The notes under the pieces were generated by a model. The model made no database searches, had not been told where the DNA came from, and was given only the letters and a program-made list of their open reading frames with translations. The position numbers were made by a program, and so were the translations under genes. Shown piece after piece: positions 35,944 through 44,652 of a stretch of DNA of 64,000 nt; the first letter of the stretch is position 1, and each line of letters opens with the position of its first letter. Source of the stretch: Leifsonia sp. SCN 70-46 (GTDB lineage Bacteria > Actinomycetota > Actinomycetes > Actinomycetales > Microbacteriaceae); assembly GCA_001725325.1 (NCBI GenBank), contig MEFY01000002.1:372001-436000 (forward strand), given 5' to 3'.

Positions 35944-36525
35944 GTGACCCACCGCGCCGCCCTGTTCGACATGGACGGGACGCTCGTCGACTCCACCGCC
36001 GCCGTCGAGGTGGTGTGGACGGAGCTCGCCGACCGCTATGGCCTCGATGCCGCCGAGATCCTCTCCGTCGCCCACGGCGTGCGCGCCATCGACACCATGC
36101 GCAGGTTCGTGCCCCAGGACGAGGTGGCGGGGGCCGTCGCGCTCCTCGAGGAGCGCGAGCTCGGCATGATGGACGGCGTCGTCGAGGTCCCCGGCGCGAT
36201 CGACTACCTCCGCGCCCTGGACATCCCCTACGCCATCGTCACGTCTGCAGCACCGGCGCTCGCCCATGCGCGGCTCGCGGCGGCGGGGATCCCCCTGCCC
36301 GAGGTGCTCATCACCGCTGTCGACGTCACCCAGGGCAAGCCGTCCCCCGAGGGCTACCTGCTCGCGGCGCAGCGCCTCGGCGTGCCGATCGTGGACTGCG
36401 TCGTCTTCGAGGACGCCGAGGCGGGCATCCTCGCGGGCCTCGCCGCGGGCGCCGACGTCGTCGTCGTGGGCGGCTGGGAGTCGGAGACCACCCGCGGTCT
36501 GGAGAGGATCGCGGACTACCGCTAG
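35944..36525 (+). CDS. HAD family sugar-phosphatase-like hydrolase
   Basis: AALFDMDGTLVDSTAAVE...GKPSPEGYLLAAQRLGV...VVFEDAEAGILAGLAAG. Confidence 0.9.
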   Translation: MTHRAALFDMDGTLVDSTAAVEVVWTELADRYGLDAAEILSVAHGVRAIDTMRRFVPQDEVAGAVALLEERELGMMDGVVEVPGAIDYLRALDIPYAIVTSAAPALAHARLAAAGIPLPEVLITAVDVTQGKPSPEGYLLAAQRLGVPIVDCVVFEDAEAGILAGLAAGADVVVVGGWESETTRGLERIADYR

Positions 36526-36569
36526 CTCGCGGTGCTCCTCGCGCCCCCGCGCGAATGTAGTGTTCCCGT

Positions 36570-37571
36570 ATGCCCCAGCCGGTGACCCTGCACGACGTCG
36601 CGGCGGCAGCGGGCGTGTCCATCGCCACGGCGTCCCGCGCGCTCGCAGGCAAGCCGCGCGTCTCGCCGGAGACCGTGGAGCATGTGCTCGCGGTCGCCCG
36701 GAAGCTCGACTACCGGGTCAACCCCATCGCGCGGGCGCTTCGTGAGGGGTCGACGCGCACCGTGGGGATGATCGTGCCCGTGATCGGCAACCCGTTCTTC
36801 GCGGAGCTCATCGACGCCATCGAGGCCGAGCTGCACCTCGCGGGCCTCGAGCTCGTGCTCGCCGACTCCCACGGCGATCTCGAGCAGGAGCGCCGGCGGC
36901 TGCAGACCCTCGTCTCGCGCCGCGTCGACGGCATCTTCATCGTGCCGCACCACGAGCAGCTCTCGGCGGCGGGCATCCTCGCGGCCATGAGCCACGTGCC
37001 CATCGTGCAGATCGACCGGCGGGTCGAGCAGCTCGACACCGACTTCGTGGGCATCGACAACGAGCGCGGCATCCGATCCGCGGTCGAGCACCTCGCGGCG
37101 GTGGGCGTGCGCACGGCGGTGCTCGCGTCCGCCGACGACGAGAACGCCGCGGGTCGGGGCCGCCGAGCCGCGTTCGAGGCCGCCGTCGCGGAGTTCGGCC
37201 TCACGGCGCTCCCGCACCTCCTCGGCGCGTTCTCCCTCGGTTCCGGGCAGGAGGCGGGCCGGGCCCTGCTCGCGGCGGGCGCGCTCCCCGACGCGGTTGT
37301 CGCGGGATCCGACCTCAACGCTTTCGGCATCATCTCGGCCCTGCGCCAGGGCGGTGTGCGCGTGCCGGAGGACGTGCTCGTGACAGGATTCGACGGCACG
37401 ACCCTCTCGGAGGTCTTCGACCCCGCCCTCACGACCGTGCGCCAGCCCACCGCCGAGATCGCGGCGACGGCCGTCGCCTTCCTCACCAGGCGCATGGCGG
37501 ACTCGGACGAGCCCGTCCGCTCCCAGGTCGTCCGGCCCGAGCTCGTCGTGCGGGAGTCGACGACCCGCTAG
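36570..37571 (+). CDS. LacI family transcriptional regulator
   Basis: VTLHDVAAAAGVSIATASRALAGKPRVSPETVEHVLAVARKLDYRVN. Confidence 0.93.
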   Translation: MPQPVTLHDVAAAAGVSIATASRALAGKPRVSPETVEHVLAVARKLDYRVNPIARALREGSTRTVGMIVPVIGNPFFAELIDAIEAELHLAGLELVLADSHGDLEQERRRLQTLVSRRVDGIFIVPHHEQLSAAGILAAMSHVPIVQIDRRVEQLDTDFVGIDNERGIRSAVEHLAAVGVRTAVLASADDENAAGRGRRAAFEAAVAEFGLTALPHLLGAFSLGSGQEAGRALLAAGALPDAVVAGSDLNAFGIISALRQGGVRVPEDVLVTGFDGTTLSEVFDPALTTVRQPTAEIAATAVAFLTRRMADSDEPVRSQVVRPELVVRESTTR

Positions 37572-38752
37572 GCGAGCTCCTCGCGCGCCGCGACGAACTG
37601 CTCCGCGGCGCGCCGAAGCTCCTCCTCCGTGTGCGCCGCCGAGATCTGCACGCGCAGGCGCGAGCGGCCGAGCGGCACCACGGGGTACGAGAACGCCGTG
37701 ACGTACACCCCCCGACGGCGCAGGGCGTCGGCCATGGCGACCGCGTCGCGGGCGTCGGGGATCATGACGGGGATGATCGGGTGCTCCCCCTCGAGCAGGT
37801 CGAAGCCCGCCTCGGCCATGAGCGAGCGGAACAGGTCGGCGTTGCGGCGCAGGCGCTCGCGGGCATCCTTGCCGGAGCGCACCTGTGCGAGCGCCTCGAG
37901 CGAGCCGCCCACGATCGCCGGCGGCACCGCATTGGAGAAGAGGTACGGTCGGCCGCGCTGGCGCAGCAGGGCGACGACGGGCGAGCTCGCGCTCACATAT
38001 CCGCCCGAGCCGCCGCCGAGGGCCTTGCCGAGCGTGCCCGTGACGACGTCGACGCGGTCGACGACGCCGAAGAGCTCGGGCGTGCCCGCGCCCGACTCGC
38101 CGACGAACCCCACGGCGTGCGAGTCGTCGACCATGACCATGGCTCCGAACTCCTCCGCGAGGTCGCAGATCTCCCGCAGGGGCGCGAGGTAGCCGTCCAT
38201 CGAGAACACGCCGTCGGTGACGACGAGGATGCGGCCGCCCCCCGCCGCCGCGGCCGCGAGCTGCTCGCGCAGGTCGCCCATGTCGCGGTTGCGGTAGCGG
38301 AACCGCCGGGCCTTCGACAGCCTGATGCCGTCGATGATCGACGCGTGGTTGAGCTCGTCGGAGACGACGGCGTCATCGGGCCCGAGGAGCGTCTCGAACA
38401 CGGCGCCGTTGGCGTCGAAGCACGAGGGGAACAGGATCGTGTCGTCCGTGCGCAGGAGCGCCGAGATGGCCTCCTCGAGCTCGCGGTGGATGTCCTGCGT
38501 GCCCGCGATGAAGCGCACGCTCGCCATACCGAAGCCGCGCTCGTGGAGCGTGCGGGCCGCAGCCGACACGACCGCGGGGTCGTTGGCCAGGCCCAGGTAG
38601 TTGTTGGCGCACAGGTTGATGAGCTCGCCCGCGGCCGTGCCGATGAGCGCACCCTGCGGCGTCACGATCTGCTGCTCGGTCTTGAGCAGGCCCGACTCCG
38701 CGATCTCGGCGAGGGTCGCCTCCATCGCGGCACGCACGTCGTCTCTCAGCAC
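37568..38752 (-). CDS. kbl: Glycine C-acetyltransferase (2-amino-3-ketobutyrate CoA ligase)
   Basis: LINLCANNYLGLANDPAVV, SVRFIAGTQDIHRELE, MVDDSHAVGFVGESGAGTPELFG; 1-nt overlap with tdh. Confidence 0.93.
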   Translation of the reverse strand: MLRDDVRAAMEATLAEIAESGLLKTEQQIVTPQGALIGTAAGELINLCANNYLGLANDPAVVSAAARTLHERGFGMASVRFIAGTQDIHRELEEAISALLRTDDTILFPSCFDANGAVFETLLGPDDAVVSDELNHASIIDGIRLSKARRFRYRNRDMGDLREQLAAAAAGGGRILVVTDGVFSMDGYLAPLREICDLAEEFGAMVMVDDSHAVGFVGESGAGTPELFGVVDRVDVVTGTLGKALGGGSGGYVSASSPVVALLRQRGRPYLFSNAVPPAIVGGSLEALAQVRSGKDARERLRRNADLFRSLMAEAGFDLLEGEHPIIPVMIPDARDAVAMADALRRRGVYVTAFSYPVVPLGRSRLRVQISAAHTEEELRRAAEQFVAAREELA

Positions 38753-39792
38753 TACGCATCACTCCAGTCGATGATCACCTTGCCGGCGTCGCCCGATCGG
38801 GCACGTGCGAACGCCGACTCCCACCCGGCGGCCGGGAGCGTGTCGGAGATCACCCCCGAGACGTCGAGGCCCGACGCCAGCATCGCCGACATCTCGTACC
38901 ACGTCTCGTACATCTGCCGCCCGTACACGCCCTGGATCGTGAGCATGTGGGTGACCACGCGCACCCAGTCCACCGCGATCGGCTCGGTCGGGAGGCCCAG
39001 CACGGCGACGCGTCCGCCGTGGTTCATGTTGGAGAGCATCTCGGTGAGGGCGCTCGCCTGCCCGCTGATCTCGAGGCCCACGTCGAAGCCCTCGCGCATG
39101 CCGAGCCTGCGCTGGGCATCCTCGATGCGCTCGGTGCGCACGTCGACGGCGAGGTCGACACCCATGGACCGCGCGATCTCGAGGCGCTGCTCGTTGACGT
39201 CGGTCACGACGACGTAGCGCGCCCCCACGTGCCGCGCGACCTTGGCCGCCATGAGGCCGATGGGTCCGGCCCCCGTGATGAGCACGTCCTCGCCCACCAC
39301 CGAGAACTGCAGCGCGGTGTGCACGGCGTTGCCGAGCGGGTCGAAGATCGCCGCGAGCTCGGGCGCCATGCCGGCCTCGTGCACCCACAGGTTGCCCTCG
39401 GGCATGACGACGTAGTCGGCGAAGGCGCCGTCGCGGTTGACGCCCAGGCTCGACGTGCGCACGCACAGGTGGCGGCGGCCGGCCCGGCAGTTGCGGCACT
39501 TGCCGCACACGATGTGCCCCTCGCCAGAGACCAGGTCTCCCACCGCGACCGACGTCACCCCGTCGCCGAGCGTGTCGACGATGCCGCTGAACTCGTGCCC
39601 GGGGATGAGCGGCGCGACGATCGTCGCCGCCGCCCACGCGTCCCACGAGTCGATGTGCAGGTCGGTGCCGCAGATGCCCGTGCGCAGCACGCGCACCTTC
39701 ACCTCGCCCGGACCCGGCTCGGGCTCCGGCACGTCGACGAGCTCGAGGCCCGGACCGGCGGTCGTCTTGCGGAGTGCTCTCATCGCTCCCAT
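38752..39792 (-). CDS. tdh: L-threonine 3-dehydrogenase
   Basis: [48 protein letters not shown], upstream of kbl; alternative start 39783. Confidence 0.93.
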   Translation of the reverse strand: MGAMRALRKTTAGPGLELVDVPEPEPGPGEVKVRVLRTGICGTDLHIDSWDAWAAATIVAPLIPGHEFSGIVDTLGDGVTSVAVGDLVSGEGHIVCGKCRNCRAGRRHLCVRTSSLGVNRDGAFADYVVMPEGNLWVHEAGMAPELAAIFDPLGNAVHTALQFSVVGEDVLITGAGPIGLMAAKVARHVGARYVVVTDVNEQRLEIARSMGVDLAVDVRTERIEDAQRRLGMREGFDVGLEISGQASALTEMLSNMNHGGRVAVLGLPTEPIAVDWVRVVTHMLTIQGVYGRQMYETWYEMSAMLASGLDVSGVISDTLPAAGWESAFARARSGDAGKVIIDWSDA

Positions 39793-39829
39793 TCGACATC
39801 ATGTCCGCCCTCTCGTCCATAGTGGGGGG

Positions 39830-40408
39830 ATGACCACCGTCACCCCGATCCACGTCGCCGACTTCCTCATCGAGGGGGAGGTGATGCCGGTGTACGTGCA
39901 CCTGCTCGAGCATCCGGAGGGCCGCATCCTCGTCGACACGGGCTTCACCGAGCTGCACCCGGCCGTCGAAGACATGAACCCGAGCCTCGTCGCGTGGGAG
40001 CCGCCCGCCGTCGACTACGTCGTCAACACCCACCTGCACTTCGACCACGTGGGCGGCAACCACCGCTACGCGGGCACGCCCGTGTACGTGCAGCGCCGCG
40101 AGCTCGAGGATGCGCGCACCCAGGCCGAGTACACGATCCCCGAGTGGGTCGACCCGCCCGGGGTGGAGTACGTGCCCGTCGACGGGGAGCTCGAGCTGCT
40201 GCCCGGCGTGCGCCTCGTGCCCGCGCCCGGCCACACCGCCGGAAGCCAGATCGTCGTCATCGACGGCGATCGCCCGGTCGTGATCGCGGGCGACACCGCC
40301 GTGTGGTTCGGCGAGCTCGACGAGCCCGAGACCGAGGGGCAGCGGATGATCGTGGCGATGAACCCGCGGCAGGTGTGGCTCTCGCACACCGCCGAGCCGT
40401 GGAGCTGA
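39830..40408 (+). CDS. MBL fold metallo-hydrolase
   Basis: VNTHLHFDHVGGNHRYAG, PGHTAGSQIVV, IAGDTAVWF. Confidence 0.9.
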   Translation: MTTVTPIHVADFLIEGEVMPVYVHLLEHPEGRILVDTGFTELHPAVEDMNPSLVAWEPPAVDYVVNTHLHFDHVGGNHRYAGTPVYVQRRELEDARTQAEYTIPEWVDPPGVEYVPVDGELELLPGVRLVPAPGHTAGSQIVVIDGDRPVVIAGDTAVWFGELDEPETEGQRMIVAMNPRQVWLSHTAEPWS

Positions 40409-40410
40409 CG

Positions 40411-40752
40411 ATGGCCCTCTTCGCAGTCCTCATCTACTCCGGCGACTCGCTGCACGCACCCGACGCGACCGACGAGGATCTCGCCGAGCCGAACGCCCAC
40501 GGCGACGAGGTCGCCGCCACGGGGTCGATGGTGGCGGCGTACGCGTTCCATCCGCGGGCGTTCGCGCGCAGCATCCGCGCGACCGGCGTCACGGAGGGCG
40601 CGTTCCTCGACGCCCCGCAGGCCGTGGCCGGCGTGTACGTGCTCGAGGCGCCCGACCTCGACGCCGCGATCGCGATCGCGGCGACCAACCCCGAGGTGCG
40701 CGGCACGGGCGGCGTCGAGGTGCGGCCCGTGCACAGCTCGTTCTCGGCCTAG
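40411..40752 (+). CDS. YCII-related domain protein
   Basis: MALFAVLIYSGDSLHAPDATDEDLAEPNAHGDEVAATGSM...GVYVLEAPDLDAAIAIAATNPEV. Confidence 0.85.
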   Translation: MALFAVLIYSGDSLHAPDATDEDLAEPNAHGDEVAATGSMVAAYAFHPRAFARSIRATGVTEGAFLDAPQAVAGVYVLEAPDLDAAIAIAATNPEVRGTGGVEVRPVHSSFSA

Positions 40753-41222
40753 CGCGAGCTGATCCGCTCCCGCGCCGACTCACCGCGCTGGCCGACGGGG
40801 ATGTGCTCCCCCGCGACCGCGAGGCCCATGACGGGCATGTTGCTGTAGACCGCCTCGTAGTCGCCGGGCCGCACGCGGTATGTCTCGTGGAAGACGCCGA
40901 CGTCGCCGCTCGTGCCGACCTTGCGGTTGAACGCGCGCCACGCCTCGAGGTGCGGGTCGTCGCGGTCGCGCGCGAACTTCTCGAGCTGGTCGAAGCTGCG
41001 CCAGTGCTGGATGAGGGTGATAGTGCGCCCCGACCAGCCGTACTGCACGGCCAGGAGTCCCTTCTCCGGGTGGGTGAAGAGCTCGCGCAGCATGGGTCCC
41101 ATGGCCGCCGCGACGGGCGCCCACCTGTGCACCTTCCAGAGCTTGTTGATGCGCATCCCGATGACGAAGACGACGAAGTCGCCCTCGATCCTCGCTGTGT
41201 ACCGCCCCGGATGGACCTTCAT
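40749..41222 (-). CDS. DUF4188-like (monooxygenase/ABM-related) protein
   Basis: VHPGRYTARIEGDFVVFVIGMRINKLWKVHRWAPVAAAMGPMLRELFTHPEKGLL. Confidence 0.82.
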   Translation of the reverse strand: MKVHPGRYTARIEGDFVVFVIGMRINKLWKVHRWAPVAAAMGPMLRELFTHPEKGLLAVQYGWSGRTITLIQHWRSFDQLEKFARDRDDPHLEAWRAFNRKVGTSGDVGVFHETYRVRPGDYEAVYSNMPVMGLAVAGEHIPVGQRGESARERISSR

Positions 41223-41242
41223 CGCCGCCTCCCGACGTAATG

Positions 41243-41279
41243 GATAGTTTGACTCTCTATTACGGAGAGTGTCACTATC
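41243..41279. promoter_or_regulatory. MerR-type operator/promoter: TTGACT -35 with imperfect 15-bp inverted repeat in the spacer
   Basis: GATAGTTTGACTCTC-tattacg-GAGAGTGTCACTATC; 12 of 15 positions pair. Confidence 0.6.
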
Positions 41280-41301
41280 TATCCGTGGAGTCAAGACCCT
41301 G

Positions 41302-41922
41302 ATGCGCATGTCCGAGCTGAGCACTGCGACGGGCCTGCCCGTCGCGACGCTGAAGTACTACCTGCGCGAGGGGCTGCTCAACGCCGGCACCGCCACCGCG
41401 GTCAACCAGGCCTCCTACGGCGACGGCCACGTGCGGCGCGCGCGGCTCGTGCGCGCGCTCATGGAGCTCGGCAACCTGCAGCTCGCCGACATCAAGCGCG
41501 TCGTCGCGGCCGTCGACGACGAGTCGGTGCCCCTGCACGACGCGTTCGGGGTCGCGCAGGACGCGATGGTCCCGCCGCGCGACCGCTCCGACGACGCCTA
41601 CCGGCGGGCGTTCGAGGATGTCGACGCCTTCGTCACCCGTCACAAGCTCCGCGTGCGTCCCGACGCCCAGGTGCGCGGCATGCTCGCGGACGCCCTCGTC
41701 GCCATGCGGTCCGGCGGATGGGAGCTCGACCTCGCCGCCTTCGACGAGAGGATGCCCGCGGTCGTCGCCCAGGCTGTGGCCGAGCTCGGCGGCATCCCCG
41801 CCGAGGGGCGCGAGGCCCAGATGGAGGCCTCCGTCATCGGCACGATCTCGTACGAGGTGGCGATCTCCGCGCTGCGCCGGCTCGCCCTCGAGCACGCGAG
41901 CTGGAGGCGGTTCGGCCGCTGA
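41302..41922 (+). CDS. MerR family transcriptional regulator
   Basis: MRMSELSTATGLPVATLKYYLREGLLNAGTATAVNQASYGDGHVRRARLVRALMELG. Confidence 0.9.
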   Translation: MRMSELSTATGLPVATLKYYLREGLLNAGTATAVNQASYGDGHVRRARLVRALMELGNLQLADIKRVVAAVDDESVPLHDAFGVAQDAMVPPRDRSDDAYRRAFEDVDAFVTRHKLRVRPDAQVRGMLADALVAMRSGGWELDLAAFDERMPAVVAQAVAELGGIPAEGREAQMEASVIGTISYEVAISALRRLALEHASWRRFGR

Positions 41923-42000
41923 CGTGACTGCGCGGGCAGGGATCTTGCCCCGCAGCGCAGCGCACCACCACCGGGCGGCCGCGGGGTGGGACCGTCGTGC

Positions 42001-42735
42001 ATGACGACTTTCCAGCCAGACCTGTTCGCCGGCTCCGTGGCCGTGGTGACGGGCGGCACGTCCGGGCTCGGAGCGGGCACCGCCCGCTACCTCGCCGAGC
42101 TCGGCGCGCGCGTCTACGCCGTGGGGCTCGGCGCGGAGCACGCCTCGTTCCCGCCCGGGCTCGGCATCGAGGTGCGCGAGCTCGACGTGACAGACGGCAC
42201 CCAGCTCGAGGCGCTCTACGCCGAGCTCGACCGGCTCGACATCCTCGTGCCCGCCGCGGGCATCAGCCTCGGCGAGCGCGAGCTCGAGTGGGACGCGTTC
42301 ACCCGCGTCGTCTCCGTGCAGCTGCTGGGCGTGTACCGCACGATCGAGCTCGCGCGACCGCTGCTCGCCGTGCGCGGCGGCTCGGTCGTCACCATCGCGT
42401 CGATGTACGCGTTCTTCGGCGGGGGCGGCATCGCGGCGTACTCGGCCTCGAAAGGCGGGGTCGTGCAGCTCACGAAGTCCCTCGCCGAGGTGTACGCGGG
42501 CGAGGGCATCCGCGTGAACTCGATAGCACCGGGATGGATCGACACCCCGCTGCTCACGCCGCTGCGCACCGACCCCGAGGTCGGCCCGCGCATCCTCTCG
42601 CGCACGCCTCTCGCACGCTACGGGGACACCGCCGAGATCGGCGCGGCCGTGGCCTTCCTCGCCTCACCCGCGGCGTCGTTCATCACGGGGGCCGTGCTGC
42701 CGGTCGACGGCGGGTATCTGGTCACGGGGATCTGA
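42001..42735 (+). CDS. SDR family oxidoreductase
   Basis: VAVVTGGTSGLGAGTARYLAELG, YSASKGGVVQLTKSLA, ITGAVLPVDGGYLV. Confidence 0.9.
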   Translation: MTTFQPDLFAGSVAVVTGGTSGLGAGTARYLAELGARVYAVGLGAEHASFPPGLGIEVRELDVTDGTQLEALYAELDRLDILVPAAGISLGERELEWDAFTRVVSVQLLGVYRTIELARPLLAVRGGSVVTIASMYAFFGGGGIAAYSASKGGVVQLTKSLAEVYAGEGIRVNSIAPGWIDTPLLTPLRTDPEVGPRILSRTPLARYGDTAEIGAAVAFLASPAASFITGAVLPVDGGYLVTGI

Positions 42736-43732
42736 GCGGCCCGTCCTTGAGGGCCGAGCCGCCCTCGCGCCACGCGCGCAGGCGCGTGACCGTGGCGTGG
42801 AGGCCCGGAGCGTCGACTATCGCGATCGCGATGAGGAAGACGGCGAACGCGATCTGCGTCACGTAGCCCGGCAGGCCCAGCATGGTCGTGAGCTGCCCCA
42901 CGAAGGCGACGGAGAGCACGCCGAGCACGATTCCGAGAGGATGCCCGCGCCCGCCCGAGAGCGACAGCCCGCCCAGGAGCGACGCGACGACACCGAGGAT
43001 GAGCAGCTGCGGCCCCGGGTCGGGGTTCGCCGAGGAGTAGCTGTAGGCGAGGAGCACCCCGCCCAGCGCGGCGAGCGCACCCGAGGCCCCGAAGGCGCCC
43101 ACGAGCAGCCGTGCCACAGGCACGCCAGCGACGCGCGCAGCTCGACGGTCGCTGCCGATCGCGCGCAGCTCGCGCCCCAGCCGGGTCGCGGTCAGGATGC
43201 CCGCGGCGAACAGGAACACCCCGATGAGGATGAGGCTGCGCGGCGAGAACACCCCGAGCAGGGTCTCGTCCACGAGCAGGGTCACTGCGGTGTTCGTGTA
43301 CGTGAGGCTCAGGCCGCCCGTGATCATGCTCGCGAGGCCGAGCGTGGCGATGAGGGTACCGAGGGTCACGGCGAGCGAGGGGGCGCGGGTCGCCGCGATC
43401 ACGATCCCCTGCGTGATGCCGATGAGGAGGCCGGCCCCCACGCCCACGGCGAAGCCCACCAGGGCGTTCTCGGCGCCGAACGACACGGCGAGCACGCCGC
43501 CGAGCACGTGCACGCCCGTCACGGAGAGGTCGAACTCGCCCGCGATCATCGTGATGCCGAGCGCGAGCGCGATGAAGCCGAACTGCGCGGCGCCCTGCAG
43601 GCCGTTGTAGACGTCGAAGATCCGGATGCCGCGGCCCGACAGCTGCGGCAGCACCACGAACGCGAGCACGACGACCGCGATCGACAGCGCGGGCACGAGC
43701 CGGTCGGGGCGGCGGAAGGTGCGGGGCATCAT
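42722..43732 (-). CDS. Ribose-type ABC transporter permease
   Basis: ITMIAGEFDLSVTGVHVLGGVLAV, RRAARVAGVPVARLLVGAFGASGALAALGG. Confidence 0.88.
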   Translation of the reverse strand: MMPRTFRRPDRLVPALSIAVVVLAFVVLPQLSGRGIRIFDVYNGLQGAAQFGFIALALGITMIAGEFDLSVTGVHVLGGVLAVSFGAENALVGFAVGVGAGLLIGITQGIVIAATRAPSLAVTLGTLIATLGLASMITGGLSLTYTNTAVTLLVDETLLGVFSPRSLILIGVFLFAAGILTATRLGRELRAIGSDRRAARVAGVPVARLLVGAFGASGALAALGGVLLAYSYSSANPDPGPQLLILGVVASLLGGLSLSGGRGHPLGIVLGVLSVAFVGQLTTMLGLPGYVTQIAFAVFLIAIAIVDAPGLHATVTRLRAWREGGSALKDGPLRSP

Positions 43733-44652
43733 CGGGTCCTCTCTCGGTTCCTCAGCTGCAGCACGACCACGATGAGCACCACGAGCAGTCCCTTCACGAG
43801 CAGCTGGGCACCCGTGTCGAAGCCCCTGAGCAGCAGGAGGTTGGTGATCGCCGAGATCGCGACGGCCCCCAGCATCGCCCCGATCGCCGAGCCGCGCCCG
43901 CCCGCGATCGCAATGCCGCCGACGAGCACGGCCGCGATGACGTCGAACGTGAGGTTGCCCGCGAGCGAGATGTTCGCCTGCCGGTTGAACGCGCCGAGGA
44001 ACGCGGCGCCGATGCCCGACATGACGCCGAACATGGTCCAGGCGAAGACCGTGACCGCCGTCACGGGCAGGCCCGCCACCCTCGCGGCGCGCGGGTTCTC
44101 GCCCACGAGGGGAACCTGGCGGCCGATCGTCGTGAAGCGCATGACGAGCTCGTTGAGGATGCCCAGGGCGACGAGCACGTACACGGCGACGGGGATGCCG
44201 AGCGGGGTCGCGTTGAGCGCGTCGAAGCCCGTGCCGCTCGGCGCGACGATGCGCCCGCCGGTGAGCCACGTCGACAGGCCCACGAGCGCGAAGCTCACGG
44301 CGACGGTGAGCACTATGGGGTTCGCGGACCACGCGCCCACCGCGTAGCCCTGCACGGCCCCGAGGGCCGCGCCCGCGAGCACGGCGACGAGGACGGCGGC
44401 GGGCAGCCCCCACAGCTGGCTCGCGACGAAGACCATCGCGAGCAGCGACACCGACTGCGACGTCGCGAGGGAGCCGATCGAGCCCACGATCGTGATGTAG
44501 CCCGCGCCGATCGCGACGATGCCGATCCCCGTCGACGCGCTCAGGATGGCGCGCACGTTCTCCCACGTGAGGAACCGGTCGGTTGTCGCCGCCGCGATCA
44601 CCACGAGGACGACGATGACGGCGAGCGCGGTGATCCTGACCACGCGGCTCAT
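43729..44652 (-). CDS. Ribose-type ABC transporter permease
   Basis: GIGIVAIGAGYITIVGSIGSLATSQSVSLLAMV, NPRAARVAGLPVTAVTVFAWTMFGVMSG. Confidence 0.88.
   Translation of the reverse strand: MSRVVRITALAVIVVLVVIAAATTDRFLTWENVRAILSASTGIGIVAIGAGYITIVGSIGSLATSQSVSLLAMVFVASQLWGLPAAVLVAVLAGAALGAVQGYAVGAWSANPIVLTVAVSFALVGLSTWLTGGRIVAPSGTGFDALNATPLGIPVAVYVLVALGILNELVMRFTTIGRQVPLVGENPRAARVAGLPVTAVTVFAWTMFGVMSGIGAAFLGAFNRQANISLAGNLTFDVIAAVLVGGIAIAGGRGSAIGAMLGAVAISAITNLLLLRGFDTGAQLLVKGLLVVLIVVVLQLRNRERTR

Noticed and set aside
39830-40408. MBL hydrolase as an AHL lactonase (quorum quenching)
   Set aside because: HxHxDH fold is shared by many hydrolases; sequence alone does not support lactonase specificity.
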